Assembly: GCF_028610705.1 (NCBI RefSeq)
Contig: NZ_JAQQWT010000001.1
Location: 186,001-250,000 of the forward strand
Direction of reading: 5' to 3'
DNA length: 64,000 bases
Source: Halalkalibacter alkalisediminis
GTDB lineage: Bacteria > Bacillota > Bacilli > Bacillales > Bacillaceae_D
Position numbers and translations under genes: made by a program
Shown: positions 10,041-18,151 of the stretch, piece after piece
Layout: every line of letters begins with the position of its first letter
How positions within the stretch are numbered: position 1 is the stretch's first letter
The notes under the pieces: generated by a model
The model's input: only the letters and a program-made list of their open reading frames with translations
Told to the model about the DNA's origin: nothing
Databases searched by the model: none

Positions 10041-10078
10041 ATAATTGGTTTGATCAATAACTTAAAGGAGTGAAGGTC

Positions 10079-10633
10079 TTGAATCAAAATCAAGATGTTT
10101 TGCAACAGTCACATAGAAAACGTAACTATAAACCGGCCATCATTATTATTACAATTGTTATAAATGGATTGGTGGCTCTTTTAGCTGGTTTACCTGGAGT
10201 TGATAATTTTACGGCTTTTGATGTAAAAATCCTTCCAATGTTAAATGCAATCTTTAATTCTTTTACCTTTTTATTTTTAGTTGGTGCATTAATTGCTATT
10301 ATGAAGAAGAATGTAACCATTCATAAACGTTTTATTTATGCAGCTTTTATAACAACTACTTTATTTCTTGTTACGTATGTTGGTCATCACTTTTTATCAG
10401 AATCGACTCCCTATGGTGGGACAGGACTTATAGCAGCGATTTATTACTTTATCCTGATTACCCATATTATTTTAGCAGCAATTATCGTACCACTTGCTTT
10501 AACATCAGTAGCGCGTGCTTGGAATATGGAAAATGAACGTCACCGTAAAATTGCACGTTGGACTATGCCTATCTGGTTATATGTAAGTTTAACGGGGGTT
10601 ATTGTTTACTTAATGATCTCACCATATTATTAA
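10079..10633 (+). CDS. ctaM: DUF420 membrane protein, CtaM/YozB-type oxidase assembly factor
   Basis: Five-helix membrane protein of 184 residues with the DUF420 hallmarks IHKRFIYAAFITT, YVGHHF, THIILA and RHRKIARWT. The conserved histidines sit in the helices. Members of this family (CtaM in Staphylococcus aureus, YozB in B. subtilis) are required to mature heme-copper oxidases, probably at the copper or heme insertion step. In B. subtilis the gene is elsewhere and ctaG follows ctaF; here DUF420 occupies the ctaG position and no ctaG is seen. The TTG at 10079 was taken as start because AAAGGAGTGA lies 6 nt before it. Confidence 0.85.
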   Translation: MNQNQDVLQQSHRKRNYKPAIIIITIVINGLVALLAGLPGVDNFTAFDVKILPMLNAIFNSFTFLFLVGALIAIMKKNVTIHKRFIYAAFITTTLFLVTYVGHHFLSESTPYGGTGLIAAIYYFILITHIILAAIIVPLALTSVARAWNMENERHRKIARWTMPIWLYVSLTGVIVYLMISPYY

Positions 10634-10653
10634 GAGATATGGAAAATTGAAAG

Positions 10654-10682
10654 GCTAAATTCTGTAGAATTTAGCTTTTTTT
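10654..10682 (+). terminator. Terminator after the DUF420 gene
   Basis: Perfect 9-bp stem GCTAAATTC/GAATTTAGC, TGTA loop, seven T residues. Confidence 0.9.
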
Positions 10683-10754
10683 GAAAAATTGATTGTTTTA
10701 TTAGGCTTTGGACGAACTAAAAAGGTAAATAGATGAATCTAGCTTGGTAATTTT

Positions 10755-10783
10755 TTGACTGTGAACATGGTTTTAACTATTAA
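10755..10783 (+). promoter_or_regulatory. Probable promoter of the YtkA-like lipoprotein gene
   Basis: TTGACT (10755-10760) and TATTAA (10778-10783) are 17 bp apart. A hyphenated palindrome, TACAAT-AGGG-ATTGTA (10816-10831), lies in the predicted leader and could bind a repressor. Confidence 0.4.
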
Positions 10784-10877
10784 CCAATTTTTTTCTTTTC
10801 TTTTGATAAGAAGATTACAATAGGGATTGTATTTTAGCGTTTTAGAATAGTAAAGAACTTATGATGAGGTGAAAGAA

Positions 10878-11615
10878 ATGAAAAAATTATGGCCTGTCGC
10901 TTTATTTGTGTTGCTAATAGGGCTAGTTGCTTGTGGGGAAGAAGAACCAAGTAGAGCAGGAACAGAAGAAATCGTTGATGAGCTAACGCCTATTGATGTT
11001 GAACTAATGGTACCTGAAACGGCTGAAGTAGATGAAGTCGTATTGTTTACTAGTACGGTTACGCAAGGTGATGATGTAGTGGAGGATGCTAATGAGGTTG
11101 TATATGAAATTTGGATGGAAGGTCAAAGAGAGCAAAGTGAACTCATAGACGCTGATCAACAAGAAGGCCATATCTACTCACTTAAATACACGTTTACTGA
11201 AGTTGGTGTGTACCATGTACAAACACATGTGACAGCTCGTGGGCTACATCGTATGCCTACTTCTCAAATACAAGTTGGTGGTGCAAAAGAGAATATCGAT
11301 AGTCATGAAGAAGTGCATGAGAATGAACATCAACATCAACATCAACATTCAGATGTGATGATTGAAGAGAGAGTAGAGGATGATAAGCTTGTTATTTTTG
11401 TTGAAGTAGAGGGTTCCCCCTATAAAGGAGCAAAAGTAACAATTGAAATGTCTTCCACTGAAGATGAAGAGGTTATGTGGATAGATTTAGTGGAAGCAGA
11501 TGGGGGAGAATATGAACTGTTAAACATAGATGGCTATTCTGGGGCATATTTTGCTATTGTTCATATTGAAGATGATCATATTCATGAGCACGTCGATATT
11601 GAATTAAATTTTTAA
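10878..11615 (+). CDS. Lipoprotein with YtkA/FixH-like domains and a His-rich linker
   Basis: Exported lipoprotein of 245 residues. The signal peptide ends GLVACG, so the protein is anchored to the outer face of the membrane. Two beta-sandwich segments resembling YtkA-like/FixH domains (about 35-130 and 160-245) are joined by a linker dense in His and Glu (HENEHQHQHQHSD). YtkA-like domains occur near copper and oxidase genes, so a role in metal delivery to the neighbouring caa3 oxidase is possible, but this is inference. The ATG at 10878 follows GATGAGGTGAA. Confidence 0.75.
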   Translation: MKKLWPVALFVLLIGLVACGEEEPSRAGTEEIVDELTPIDVELMVPETAEVDEVVLFTSTVTQGDDVVEDANEVVYEIWMEGQREQSELIDADQQEGHIYSLKYTFTEVGVYHVQTHVTARGLHRMPTSQIQVGGAKENIDSHEEVHENEHQHQHQHSDVMIEERVEDDKLVIFVEVEGSPYKGAKVTIEMSSTEDEEVMWIDLVEADGGEYELLNIDGYSGAYFAIVHIEDDHIHEHVDIELNF

Positions 11616-11637
11616 AAGTGTAATAACAAAGGTATTT

Positions 11638-11664
11638 AAAAAACGCTCCTAGGAGCGTTTTTTT
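11638..11664. terminator. Bidirectional terminator
   Basis: Perfect palindrome AAAAAACGCTCC-TA-GGAGCGTTTTTT between convergent genes, with A- and T-runs as tails for both directions. Confidence 0.9.
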
Positions 11665-12721
11665 AAATTTTAAAGTTTAATTTAATAATACCGGCTTCTT
11701 TCGCAGAAGTGAATGCTATAACAATTAGAGGTCCAATGATAAAGCCCATAACGCCAAATAACATTAACCCTAGATACATAGCAATTAAAGTGGCTAATGG
11801 TGATAAACCAATTTGTTGCCCCATCACCTTTGGTTCTACAGTTCGGCGAATAATTAAGAGCACAGCTGCTAGTATAAGGAGTTGAGTGCCTGTATTTACG
11901 TTACCGGCTATTAATTGAAAAATAGCCCATGGTGCTAATATCGCTATTGAACCGATTAATGGAATAAAATCAATGACCCAAATAATAAACGCCATTAATA
12001 AAGCAACCTCGGGGACAATTAGGAGTAAACCAATTAAAGAAACAATGAATATGATTATACTCACTAAAAATTGGGCTTTAAAAAAACCCCAAATGACAAA
12101 ACTCAATCTCGAAGTCATAAAGTTTACTTTCTCTTTTGTTCGATCAGAAAAATAGGAAAAAGTTTTACGTTTTAAAGATGGTAGCTCAAGTAAAAATAAA
12201 AATAGAGCAATAAGATACACGATAAAAGTAACCAAATATCCTGGTATACTCGTAATAATTGAAGCAACATCATTTATTAAATTTCGTTCGGCTATCGTTG
12301 TTCTAATAGTCGAGAGAGTTTGTGAAACATGGATATTAATTTCTTGGACAAGTTCTGGAGGTAGGGTTTCATATTCTTCTTCCCAGTTACGTTGAAAATT
12401 CCACCAAGCACGATTAATATCGTTTATATATTGTGGAAAGTTCTCGACGATTTGTGTCCCTTGAGTAATGACCTGTGTTGTAATGAAATAGCCTGTTAAA
12501 CCGATGAAAAAAATAAACAATGTAAAGACAATCATAACGGCTATGTTTCTTTTTATTTTCGCGCGTTTATGTAAAGCATTGACAGCGGGTGTCAAAATAA
12601 GTGCTGTTACGAATGCGGCAATAAGTGGGATGGAAATTGGTAAGATAAAATAACCTACAATAATAATCGCAATTAAGGTAAGCAAAATAATAAATGTCTT
12701 TTTCTTCATAAATGCTGCCAA
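11663..12721 (-). CDS. AI-2E family transporter (YtvI-like membrane protein)
   Basis: Membrane protein of 352 residues with the AI-2E/PerM family layout: two N-terminal helices, a soluble segment (about residues 90-145), then six helices and the C-terminal stretch IGLSPLATLIAMYLGLMLFG followed by GFIIGPL. The family includes the sporulation protein YtvI and Na+/H+ antiporter-like members; which applies here cannot be told. Translation probably starts at TTG (12721), with AGGAG 7 nt upstream; the next ATG (12709) is too far from that site. Confidence 0.8.
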   Translation of the reverse strand: MAAFMKKKTFIILLTLIAIIIVGYFILPISIPLIAAFVTALILTPAVNALHKRAKIKRNIAVMIVFTLFIFFIGLTGYFITTQVITQGTQIVENFPQYINDINRAWWNFQRNWEEEYETLPPELVQEINIHVSQTLSTIRTTIAERNLINDVASIITSIPGYLVTFIVYLIALFLFLLELPSLKRKTFSYFSDRTKEKVNFMTSRLSFVIWGFFKAQFLVSIIIFIVSLIGLLLIVPEVALLMAFIIWVIDFIPLIGSIAILAPWAIFQLIAGNVNTGTQLLILAAVLLIIRRTVEPKVMGQQIGLSPLATLIAMYLGLMLFGVMGFIIGPLIVIAFTSAKEAGIIKLNFKI

Positions 12722-12891
12722 TTTGAGACTCCTCTCTCATAAAAAGAAATGCTACTATCTATTATAGTACGAACCTGGCAAGATTAACAGGCAAAGAACT
12801 TAAACTCCATTAGACGTTCACACATAATATGCTTCACTATGGTATAATCATTTTTAGTTTGATTTAATTACTAAATACAAGGAGCTTTTTT

Positions 12892-13335
12892 ATGAAACGT
12901 TTAAGCCTTATCTTTTTCATACTGTTGCTTTCGGCTTGTGGTGCTGATACTGATCAATTCGTCTTAATAGAAGGACAAGAAGCAAAAGAAATAGAGTCTT
13001 TTTTACATTCCTATAAAGAAACAATGATCGATGCTGTCAATTCCGGTGACTTTAATGAATTGGAAACGTATCTGATTACAAATAATAGTTTTTATCATTC
13101 ATTAAGGCGCTATGTTAATGATATGCATAGTGATCATACAACGAAAGAACTAGATGCTTTTATTGTAGAGAAGGTCTTTGTAGATGAACTAGGTGAATAC
13201 CATGCAGACGTAAATGAGAACGTTACAATGTTTGAGTTTGGTCAAAAAAAGAAAATTGAAAGATCAGTACGATTTGAAGTTGTACGAGGTGGTGACGATT
13301 CATTAAGAGTTGTCACCATAAGAGATAGAAAATAA
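12892..13335 (+). CDS. Putative lipoprotein, small NTF2-like domain
   Basis: Exported lipoprotein of 147 residues. The signal peptide ends LLLSACG. The rest (EIESFLHSYKETMIDAVNSGDF, then NNSFYHSLRRYV) resembles the small NTF2-like domains found at the C-terminus of TcaA-type membrane proteins. That similarity is by eye only; function unknown. ATG at 12892 follows AAGGAGC. Transcribed away from the AI-2E gene. Confidence 0.7.
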   Translation: MKRLSLIFFILLLSACGADTDQFVLIEGQEAKEIESFLHSYKETMIDAVNSGDFNELETYLITNNSFYHSLRRYVNDMHSDHTTKELDAFIVEKVFVDELGEYHADVNENVTMFEFGQKKKIERSVRFEVVRGGDDSLRVVTIRDRK

Positions 13336-13370
13336 GACAACGAGGATTAAGTCCTTGTTGTCTTATTTTT
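13334..13370. terminator. Bidirectional terminator
   Basis: Long stem AAGACAACGAGGA/TCCTTGTTGTCTT with loop TTAAG and a T-rich tail, between convergent genes. Confidence 0.85.
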
Positions 13371-13374
13371 TGTT

Positions 13375-13725
13375 TTATTTTGATTCTAGTGTTGTTTTAA
13401 GAAGTTCAAGTTTTTTATTACATTTGTTAACGATAGATTCAGGGAATGTTTCTCCTTCATATTCAACACCATGAGGATAGTAGTGTTTCCCAAGCATAGG
13501 AGTCATTAACTTAACGATCGTATCGTCCTTAGGAATATCACCTTTAATCGCATATGCTGGTAAACGAAGGTAATAAATATCACCTTGGTTTACAATTTTG
13601 TAGTCAAACGTTACACGCGAGTAGTCCCATTGACCAGCATGAATAAAACCAATCGATTCTGCTGCGTAACGAAGTGTTTCAAATTTAATTTCTTTATCCG
13701 CAAGTTCAATATGTTCAAATTTCAC
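13375..13725 (-). CDS. YugN-like family protein (ylbA position)
   Basis: Soluble protein of 116 residues with no signal or membrane segment. Conserved-looking stretches are HAGQWDYSRVTFDYK, IYYLRLPAYAI and GKHYYPHGVEYEGE, which I associate with the YugN-like family. It sits where B. subtilis has ylbA and is probably that gene, but I cannot confirm the match. Function unknown. Confidence 0.7.
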   Translation of the reverse strand: MKFEHIELADKEIKFETLRYAAESIGFIHAGQWDYSRVTFDYKIVNQGDIYYLRLPAYAIKGDIPKDDTIVKLMTPMLGKHYYPHGVEYEGETFPESIVNKCNKKLELLKTTLESK

Positions 13726-13841
13726 TTTGAATCTGCCTCCAATTCATAAATATGTACTCTACTTATGATAGTATGAAAAGCTTACAGTTGCAATCTATAA
13801 TCGTGAATGTTTTATGGATTTCCTGTTAGGTGGGCTCAGAA

Positions 13842-14153
13842 ATGAAGCCTTTTCACTTTGCAATCACCTGGATGAATGGACGTACCCATTTAGGGGTAAT
13901 ACAGGAAAGAGAGTTAACTATCTCTCCATATCTAAAGAAAACGGAATACGGTTCATCTTCAACTACGGATCATATAATATCGATGTTCGACAGCTTTGTT
14001 GTTTCAGCGACAGAACCTTACATAGTTAGTGAAAGGATTTTATATGGTGCAGTACGAACCTTTTTAATAGGGACAAGAGAGAGGGGTATGTATGAAAAAA
14101 AGTCATTTGTTCTTAGGAAGTTTGATTATTATGTTAGCTTTCGTAACTTTTGA
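13842..14153 (+). CDS. Small hypothetical protein overlapping the CAP-domain gene
   Basis: Possible 103-residue reading frame with ATG at 13842 and AGGTGG 8 nt upstream. It is soluble and matches no family I recognise. Its last 62 bases overlap the start of the CAP-domain gene in another frame. In the overlap the protein runs through what encodes the CAP signal peptide, so that part is constrained by the neighbour. It could be a real leader gene or chance; an alternative frame (13814-14029) has no ribosome site. Confidence 0.4.
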   Translation: MKPFHFAITWMNGRTHLGVIQERELTISPYLKKTEYGSSSTTDHIISMFDSFVVSATEPYIVSERILYGAVRTFLIGTRERGMYEKKSFVLRKFDYYVSFRNF

Positions 14154-15174
14154 GAAATTGTATGAACAACAAATTCACCATTGGTTTCAACAACCGATTG
14201 AAACCGAACAATCGGAGGATGAAATTGAATCAGTTGAGGAGGTTGCCGTAATTGTAAATGAAATAAAGGAGCAGCAGTCGCCTATTTTAGCGAAGCATGA
14301 GCAGTTTCTTGGTTTATCTGCTAACGAAATAAAAAACGAATTTGGTGAACCAACACGTATCGATTTATCAGCTTATGGTTATGACTGGTGGATTTACTCT
14401 CTATCAAAAGATTCATATATGCAAATTGGCATGGAAGATGAAGAAGTAGTCACTGTCTTTCTGACTGGTGTTATTCGAGAAGGTACCTTTTCATTAGGAC
14501 AATCTTATGAAGAAATTAACGAAGAATTAGACTTTCAAAATTATGTCGATGTGCGTACAAGTGATGGAGGGGTTTATCAATTCGAATTAACTAGTGATGA
14601 TGTGAAAATGAGACCATTAGCAAAGGTTGATGGCAATTGGATTCAATTTTATTTTGATACGTATACGAACGAATTATCTAGCATTAGAATGACCAAAGAT
14701 GATGTATTGGTAAGGCAAAGACCGTATTCAGTTTCTTATATTGGAGCGGCTCCCGAACGCCCCAGTTTTTCAGCAGAAGAATGGGCCAAAATAGAAGCTG
14801 GTAATGCAAGACAAATTTTTGATTATACCAATGTGATTCGGTCGCGTCATAATTTAGAGGCCTTTATATGGGAGGGAGAGGTTGCAGAAATTGCTTATCA
14901 ACATAGTAAGGATATGAGCGAAAATAATTACTTCTCACATACGTCACCAACATACGGTGAAGTGTTGGATCGCTTTAAAAAAGGAGATGTCCCATTTAGA
15001 TTAGCTGGTGAGAATATTGCGGCAAAATATATAGATGGTATCGCTTCAGTTGAGGGGTGGCTTAACAGTGAGGGGCATAGAGTGAATTTATTGCATGAAG
15101 AGTTTACCCATTTAGGAGTAGGGGTTTTTCAAGAGCATTACACACAAAACTTCATGACCCCATGGCAACTATAA
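14092..15174 (+). CDS. ylbC: CAP-domain secreted protein YlbC
   Basis: Exported 360-residue protein. An N-terminal hydrophobic segment (residues 5-19) is followed by an acidic linker, a CAP-associated N-terminal domain (about 70-215, from FLGLSANEIKNEFGEPTRIDLS), and a C-terminal CAP/SCP domain (about 235-360: NVIRSRHNLEAF, HSKDMSENNYFSHTSP, GENIAA, GWLNSEGHRVNLL). Histidine and glutamate residues of the CAP pocket are present. Bacterial CAP proteins of this type have no established activity. ATG at 14092 has GAGGGGT upstream. Confidence 0.9.
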   Translation: MKKSHLFLGSLIIMLAFVTFEKLYEQQIHHWFQQPIETEQSEDEIESVEEVAVIVNEIKEQQSPILAKHEQFLGLSANEIKNEFGEPTRIDLSAYGYDWWIYSLSKDSYMQIGMEDEEVVTVFLTGVIREGTFSLGQSYEEINEELDFQNYVDVRTSDGGVYQFELTSDDVKMRPLAKVDGNWIQFYFDTYTNELSSIRMTKDDVLVRQRPYSVSYIGAAPERPSFSAEEWAKIEAGNARQIFDYTNVIRSRHNLEAFIWEGEVAEIAYQHSKDMSENNYFSHTSPTYGEVLDRFKKGDVPFRLAGENIAAKYIDGIASVEGWLNSEGHRVNLLHEEFTHLGVGVFQEHYTQNFMTPWQL

Positions 15175-15179
15175 ATAAA

Positions 15180-15219
15180 AAAAAGACTTCAATCAGATGA
15201 TGAGATTGAGTCTTTTTTT
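15180..15219. terminator. Bidirectional terminator
   Basis: AAAAAGACTTCAATC pairs with GATTGAGTCTTTTT around a 9-nt loop; A-run left, T-run right, between convergent genes. Confidence 0.85.
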
Positions 15220-15715
15220 ATTTTTTTGGTTTCGTGATGATAAAGAATGTAGCCGTTGCTATTGCGACTAATTTTCCGTTTTGGTCATAGACTTTTCCCT
15301 CAGTCACACAAAGTTGTTTTCCTTTATGTGTAAGAGAAGCAACACAGCGTAAGTGCTTTCCTAGACCTGGTTTTAAGTAATGGACATTCATCTCTGCTGT
15401 TAAAGCGGTTGAATCCGCGGGAAGGGATTGATTTACTAAGGAACCCATGGTTGTATCTAGTAGTGTAGCGGTCATCCCTCCGTGTACCATTTTGAGCGGA
15501 TTCTCAATGAGTGGTTGGACGGGAAGGACAATTTCATATTCTCCACTATCGAGCATTCTTGTTTCGATATGGGTCATAGCATCAAGATATGTTTTGTAAT
15601 CTCCTCTTCTTTTCTTTGTAAATCCATCAACAATTATGTCAAGTAGTGTTCGTTCTTCTTCACTTGACTCCTCTAGAAATGTATTAAGCTTATGTAGTAA
15701 TTGCTTTTCCTCCAT
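15218..15715 (-). CDS. PaaI-family hotdog thioesterase
   Basis: Predicted acyl-CoA thioesterase of 165 residues with the hotdog-fold signature: NPLKMVHGGMTATLLDTTMG (HGG motif) and the following strands TAEMNVHYLKPG and GKLVAIATATFF. An N-terminal extension of about 65 residues is polar and helical. Substrate unknown. The ribosome site (AAAGGA) is rather far from the ATG. Not part of the B. subtilis ylb order. Confidence 0.85.
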   Translation of the reverse strand: MEEKQLLHKLNTFLEESSEEERTLLDIIVDGFTKKRRGDYKTYLDAMTHIETRMLDSGEYEIVLPVQPLIENPLKMVHGGMTATLLDTTMGSLVNQSLPADSTALTAEMNVHYLKPGLGKHLRCVASLTHKGKQLCVTEGKVYDQNGKLVAIATATFFIITKPKK

Positions 15716-15861
15716 TTGTTTTCATAAATTCCTTTCTTCATTTGATTAGCTTCTTACATATTGTAGCAGTTAAATAACTAGTTAAGCTAATAAAAATAGA
15801 GAACGTTGGACTGGGCATCTGTGTAGTATAAAGAAAGAAGATAAAAGGAGGATGAAGTAAA

Positions 15862-16305
15862 ATGAGCGGACGGCATGAATTGCATCCTTCGGTTCAGCAA
15901 TTCAAACATTTTATGAAGGAGCACCCATTGCTTTTAAAAGAAGTAAAGGAAGAAAGAAAGACCTTACAAGGACTCTATGAAGAATGGTCTGTCTTAGGTG
16001 GTGATAATGAGCAATGGCTTCCATATAAAAGGGTTCAGACTAACGGAGCTACCGATGATGAAGCAACACAAAACCATTCAAGTGAAGAAAGGGCTAATGA
16101 GGAAACGACACAAAATACATCAGACACACTTAGTCAAATAATGGGTCTAGTTAAACGGATGAATGTTCAAGACTTACAAAATCATGTAGCACAATTTAGT
16201 TCGGTTTTAGCCAATGTGCAAAATGTGATTCAATCCTTTCAAAAACCCAATAATCCACCTAATCAGAGTCCACAAGATCACCCGTTTTCATTTAGACGTG
16301 ATTAA
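15862..16305 (+). CDS. ylbD: YlbD-like spore coat protein
   Basis: 147 residues. The N-terminal 55 residues (HPSVQQFKHFMKEHPLLLKEV, then TLQGLYEEWSVLG) match the YlbD-like family; the middle is low-complexity and acidic, rich in Glu, Asn and Thr; the C-terminus is Gln/Asn/Pro rich. In B. subtilis YlbD is a minor spore coat protein made in the mother cell. Paired with ylbE 18 nt downstream. Confidence 0.88.
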   Translation: MSGRHELHPSVQQFKHFMKEHPLLLKEVKEERKTLQGLYEEWSVLGGDNEQWLPYKRVQTNGATDDEATQNHSSEERANEETTQNTSDTLSQIMGLVKRMNVQDLQNHVAQFSSVLANVQNVIQSFQKPNNPPNQSPQDHPFSFRRD

Positions 16306-16323
16306 GGATTGGAGTGAGAAGTA

Positions 16324-16584
16324 ATGAGAGCCGATATACAACAATTATTGTTTGAACGACCAGAGTTGCGCCAATACATTCGTCAACATCCGAATTGGTA
16401 TCGTAAATTAAGTAGAGATCCTAGTCAAGTCCCATTATTAGAAAAAGAGGCGAATCAATTTTATGGAAGAACGCTCCCTCAGAGAGTAGAGAAAGTACAG
16501 AATTCTCTTGGTTTAGTCATGATGATGATGGAAATGTTAAAAATGGGGCAGGCGTCTGTCACAGGAGCCCAAGGGCCAAGTTAA
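16324..16584 (+). CDS. ylbE: YlbE-like protein
   Basis: 86-residue protein of the YlbE-like family, conserved in Bacillaceae next to ylbD. Motif-like stretches are RPELRQYIRQHPNWYRKLSRDP and a Met-rich helix (VMMMMEMLKM). Function unknown; cotranscription with ylbD suggests a sporulation-related role. Confidence 0.88.
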   Translation: MRADIQQLLFERPELRQYIRQHPNWYRKLSRDPSQVPLLEKEANQFYGRTLPQRVEKVQNSLGLVMMMMEMLKMGQASVTGAQGPS

Positions 16585-16674
16585 TTAGGCAATTGAAACA
16601 TTACCTTTTTAGTAGTTTGAACCATGAGCGTATCAAATGCGCAATGTACACAGCTACTGTTACTAAATCGAGGT

Positions 16675-16704
16675 ACTGAGAAAGGTCATTTCACCTTTTT
16701 CAGT
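16675..16704 (+). terminator. Possible terminator of ylbDE
   Basis: 12-bp stem ACTGAGAAAGGT/ACCTTTTTCAGT (one G-U pair) with a CATTTC loop. There is no T-run after it, so termination is uncertain. Confidence 0.4.
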
Positions 16705-16805
16705 GACCTTAGGTAATGGTGGTCTTTGTTAGTTGTTTTTGGTCGAATAAACAGATTGGATTGAGGGATGATAGACATAGATAAGGAAAATAAAGGAGGT
16801 AAACG

Positions 16806-17240
16806 ATGAAATTTTTAATCACATTAGGTAGTTTTCTTATTCTACTGGGATCAACTATATATGTACAAGCTTCAGAACCGCCGCTGTTACAAGATCTCAC
16901 GATTATTCCTTTACAAAGCACAGGTGTGGTTCAAGTAAATACATCACAAAAAACAAATGAATTAGTAGTAGATCACAAAGTTAGTGGTGGTAATGTGTAT
17001 GTGGAGTGTTTCGTCAATGATTTTCATTTTAATGAAAATAAAGTCGGGTCGCTTCATCAAGAGAACGAAGGACATATCCGACTTTATATTAATGATGAGC
17101 ATATAGAAACTTTGTATCAACCTGCTTTTATCGTTCAAGACCTTCCAAAAGGAAACTATGAAATAAAAGTAATGATCGTAAAAAATGATAGGTCACCATA
17201 TGAGATGGAGGAAACCTTTACGGTCATGATAAGTGAATAG
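16806..17240 (+). CDS. Secreted beta-sandwich protein of unknown function
   Basis: 144 residues with a cleavable signal peptide (site after VQA). The mature part looks all-beta. The stretch GHIRLYINDEHIETLYQPAFIVQDLPKGNYEIKV resembles extracytoplasmic domains with a GH-x-YIDG strand and a PxGxHxIxV strand. I cannot name a family with confidence. ATG at 16806 has a strong AAAGGAGGT. Its 3' end overlaps the convergent ATP-grasp gene by 17 bp. Confidence 0.7.
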   Translation: MKFLITLGSFLILLGSTIYVQASEPPLLQDLTIIPLQSTGVVQVNTSQKTNELVVDHKVSGGNVYVECFVNDFHFNENKVGSLHQENEGHIRLYINDEHIETLYQPAFIVQDLPKGNYEIKVMIVKNDRSPYEMEETFTVMISE

Positions 17241-18003
17241 ACATTTTTAAATAGTCATATATTTTTTGTTCAACAGAGATTCCGAGTTGTTGGAAACCTT
17301 GATTGCCAAATAGTGTATTAAATTCAAGAAAGTAAAATTTACCACCAGCAGAGATAACATCGAAACCGGCATGATCAATTCCGAGGTTTCTTGCTGTCGT
17401 TCTAACAAGTTCAATCGCATCTTCTGGGATGTCGTCAAAAGAAATACGGGCCCCTTGTGCGACATTATTTCTAAAGGTATTGCGTTCATTTATCCGCCAA
17501 TAGGCCGCAATGACCTCGTCACCAACAAAGCAAACACGTAAATCACGATCAATAGGTAAGTATTCTTGTACGTAGAAGTAAGGATTATTCTCAGCGTACT
17601 CATTGAACTGTTTATGGTCCTCAATGAGAAATACACCTTTGCCCATTGAATTCCGGATTTCCTTTGCAACAAAAGGAAAAGGAAAGTCAGCAAAGATTCG
17701 ATTAATATTGTCGTGATTGCGTCCTAATATTACCGTTTTTGGGACATGCTCAGGACAAACACTCCAGAGACCACGAGTAACCTCAATTTTATTAAATCCC
17801 ATTTGAATTGATTGAATGCTAGGGAAAATCTTCTTTTTCATTCCATAAACTAGAGCATTCACTTGCCAGTTCTCAGGAAATAGACAAACATCAGCTTCTT
17901 CAATCTTTCTTTTTTCTTCATCTTCAAACATGCGTTCTGGTTTTACATACTTAATTCCAGGCATTCCGATTGTGCGGAATGGGTTAAAGGTAACAATGTT
18001 CAT
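17224..18003 (-). CDS. RimK-like ATP-grasp protein
   Basis: 259-residue predicted ATP-dependent carboxylate-amine ligase. ATP-grasp features: PFPFVAKEIRNSMGKGVFLI (glycine-rich loop with an ATP-contacting Lys), YVQEYLPIDRDLRVCFVGDEVIAAYWR, and FLEFNTLFGNQGF with the metal-binding Glu and Asn. This pattern is closest to RimK/glutathione-synthetase-like ligases. The substrates are unknown. Convergent with, and overlapping by 17 bp, the secreted-protein gene. Confidence 0.85.
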   Translation of the reverse strand: MNIVTFNPFRTIGMPGIKYVKPERMFEDEEKRKIEEADVCLFPENWQVNALVYGMKKKIFPSIQSIQMGFNKIEVTRGLWSVCPEHVPKTVILGRNHDNINRIFADFPFPFVAKEIRNSMGKGVFLIEDHKQFNEYAENNPYFYVQEYLPIDRDLRVCFVGDEVIAAYWRINERNTFRNNVAQGARISFDDIPEDAIELVRTTARNLGIDHAGFDVISAGGKFYFLEFNTLFGNQGFQQLGISVEQKIYDYLKMSIHLS

Positions 18004-18151
18004 TTATATTTTACACCTTCTTCTTTCGATACATTTTACGTTTTAATAGTTTGTAGCCGGTATAAAACGATACTCGTAGCTTCGATTAACAACTCTCCGT
18101 AACCAAAATAGAGTCGTGTGAATTATAGTCAATGTTTAGGGGGAAGTCAAT

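Noticed and set aside
13814-14029. 71-aa frame competing with the 13842 frame
   Set aside because: No ribosome site before its ATG; sequence shares the region with the better-supported frame.
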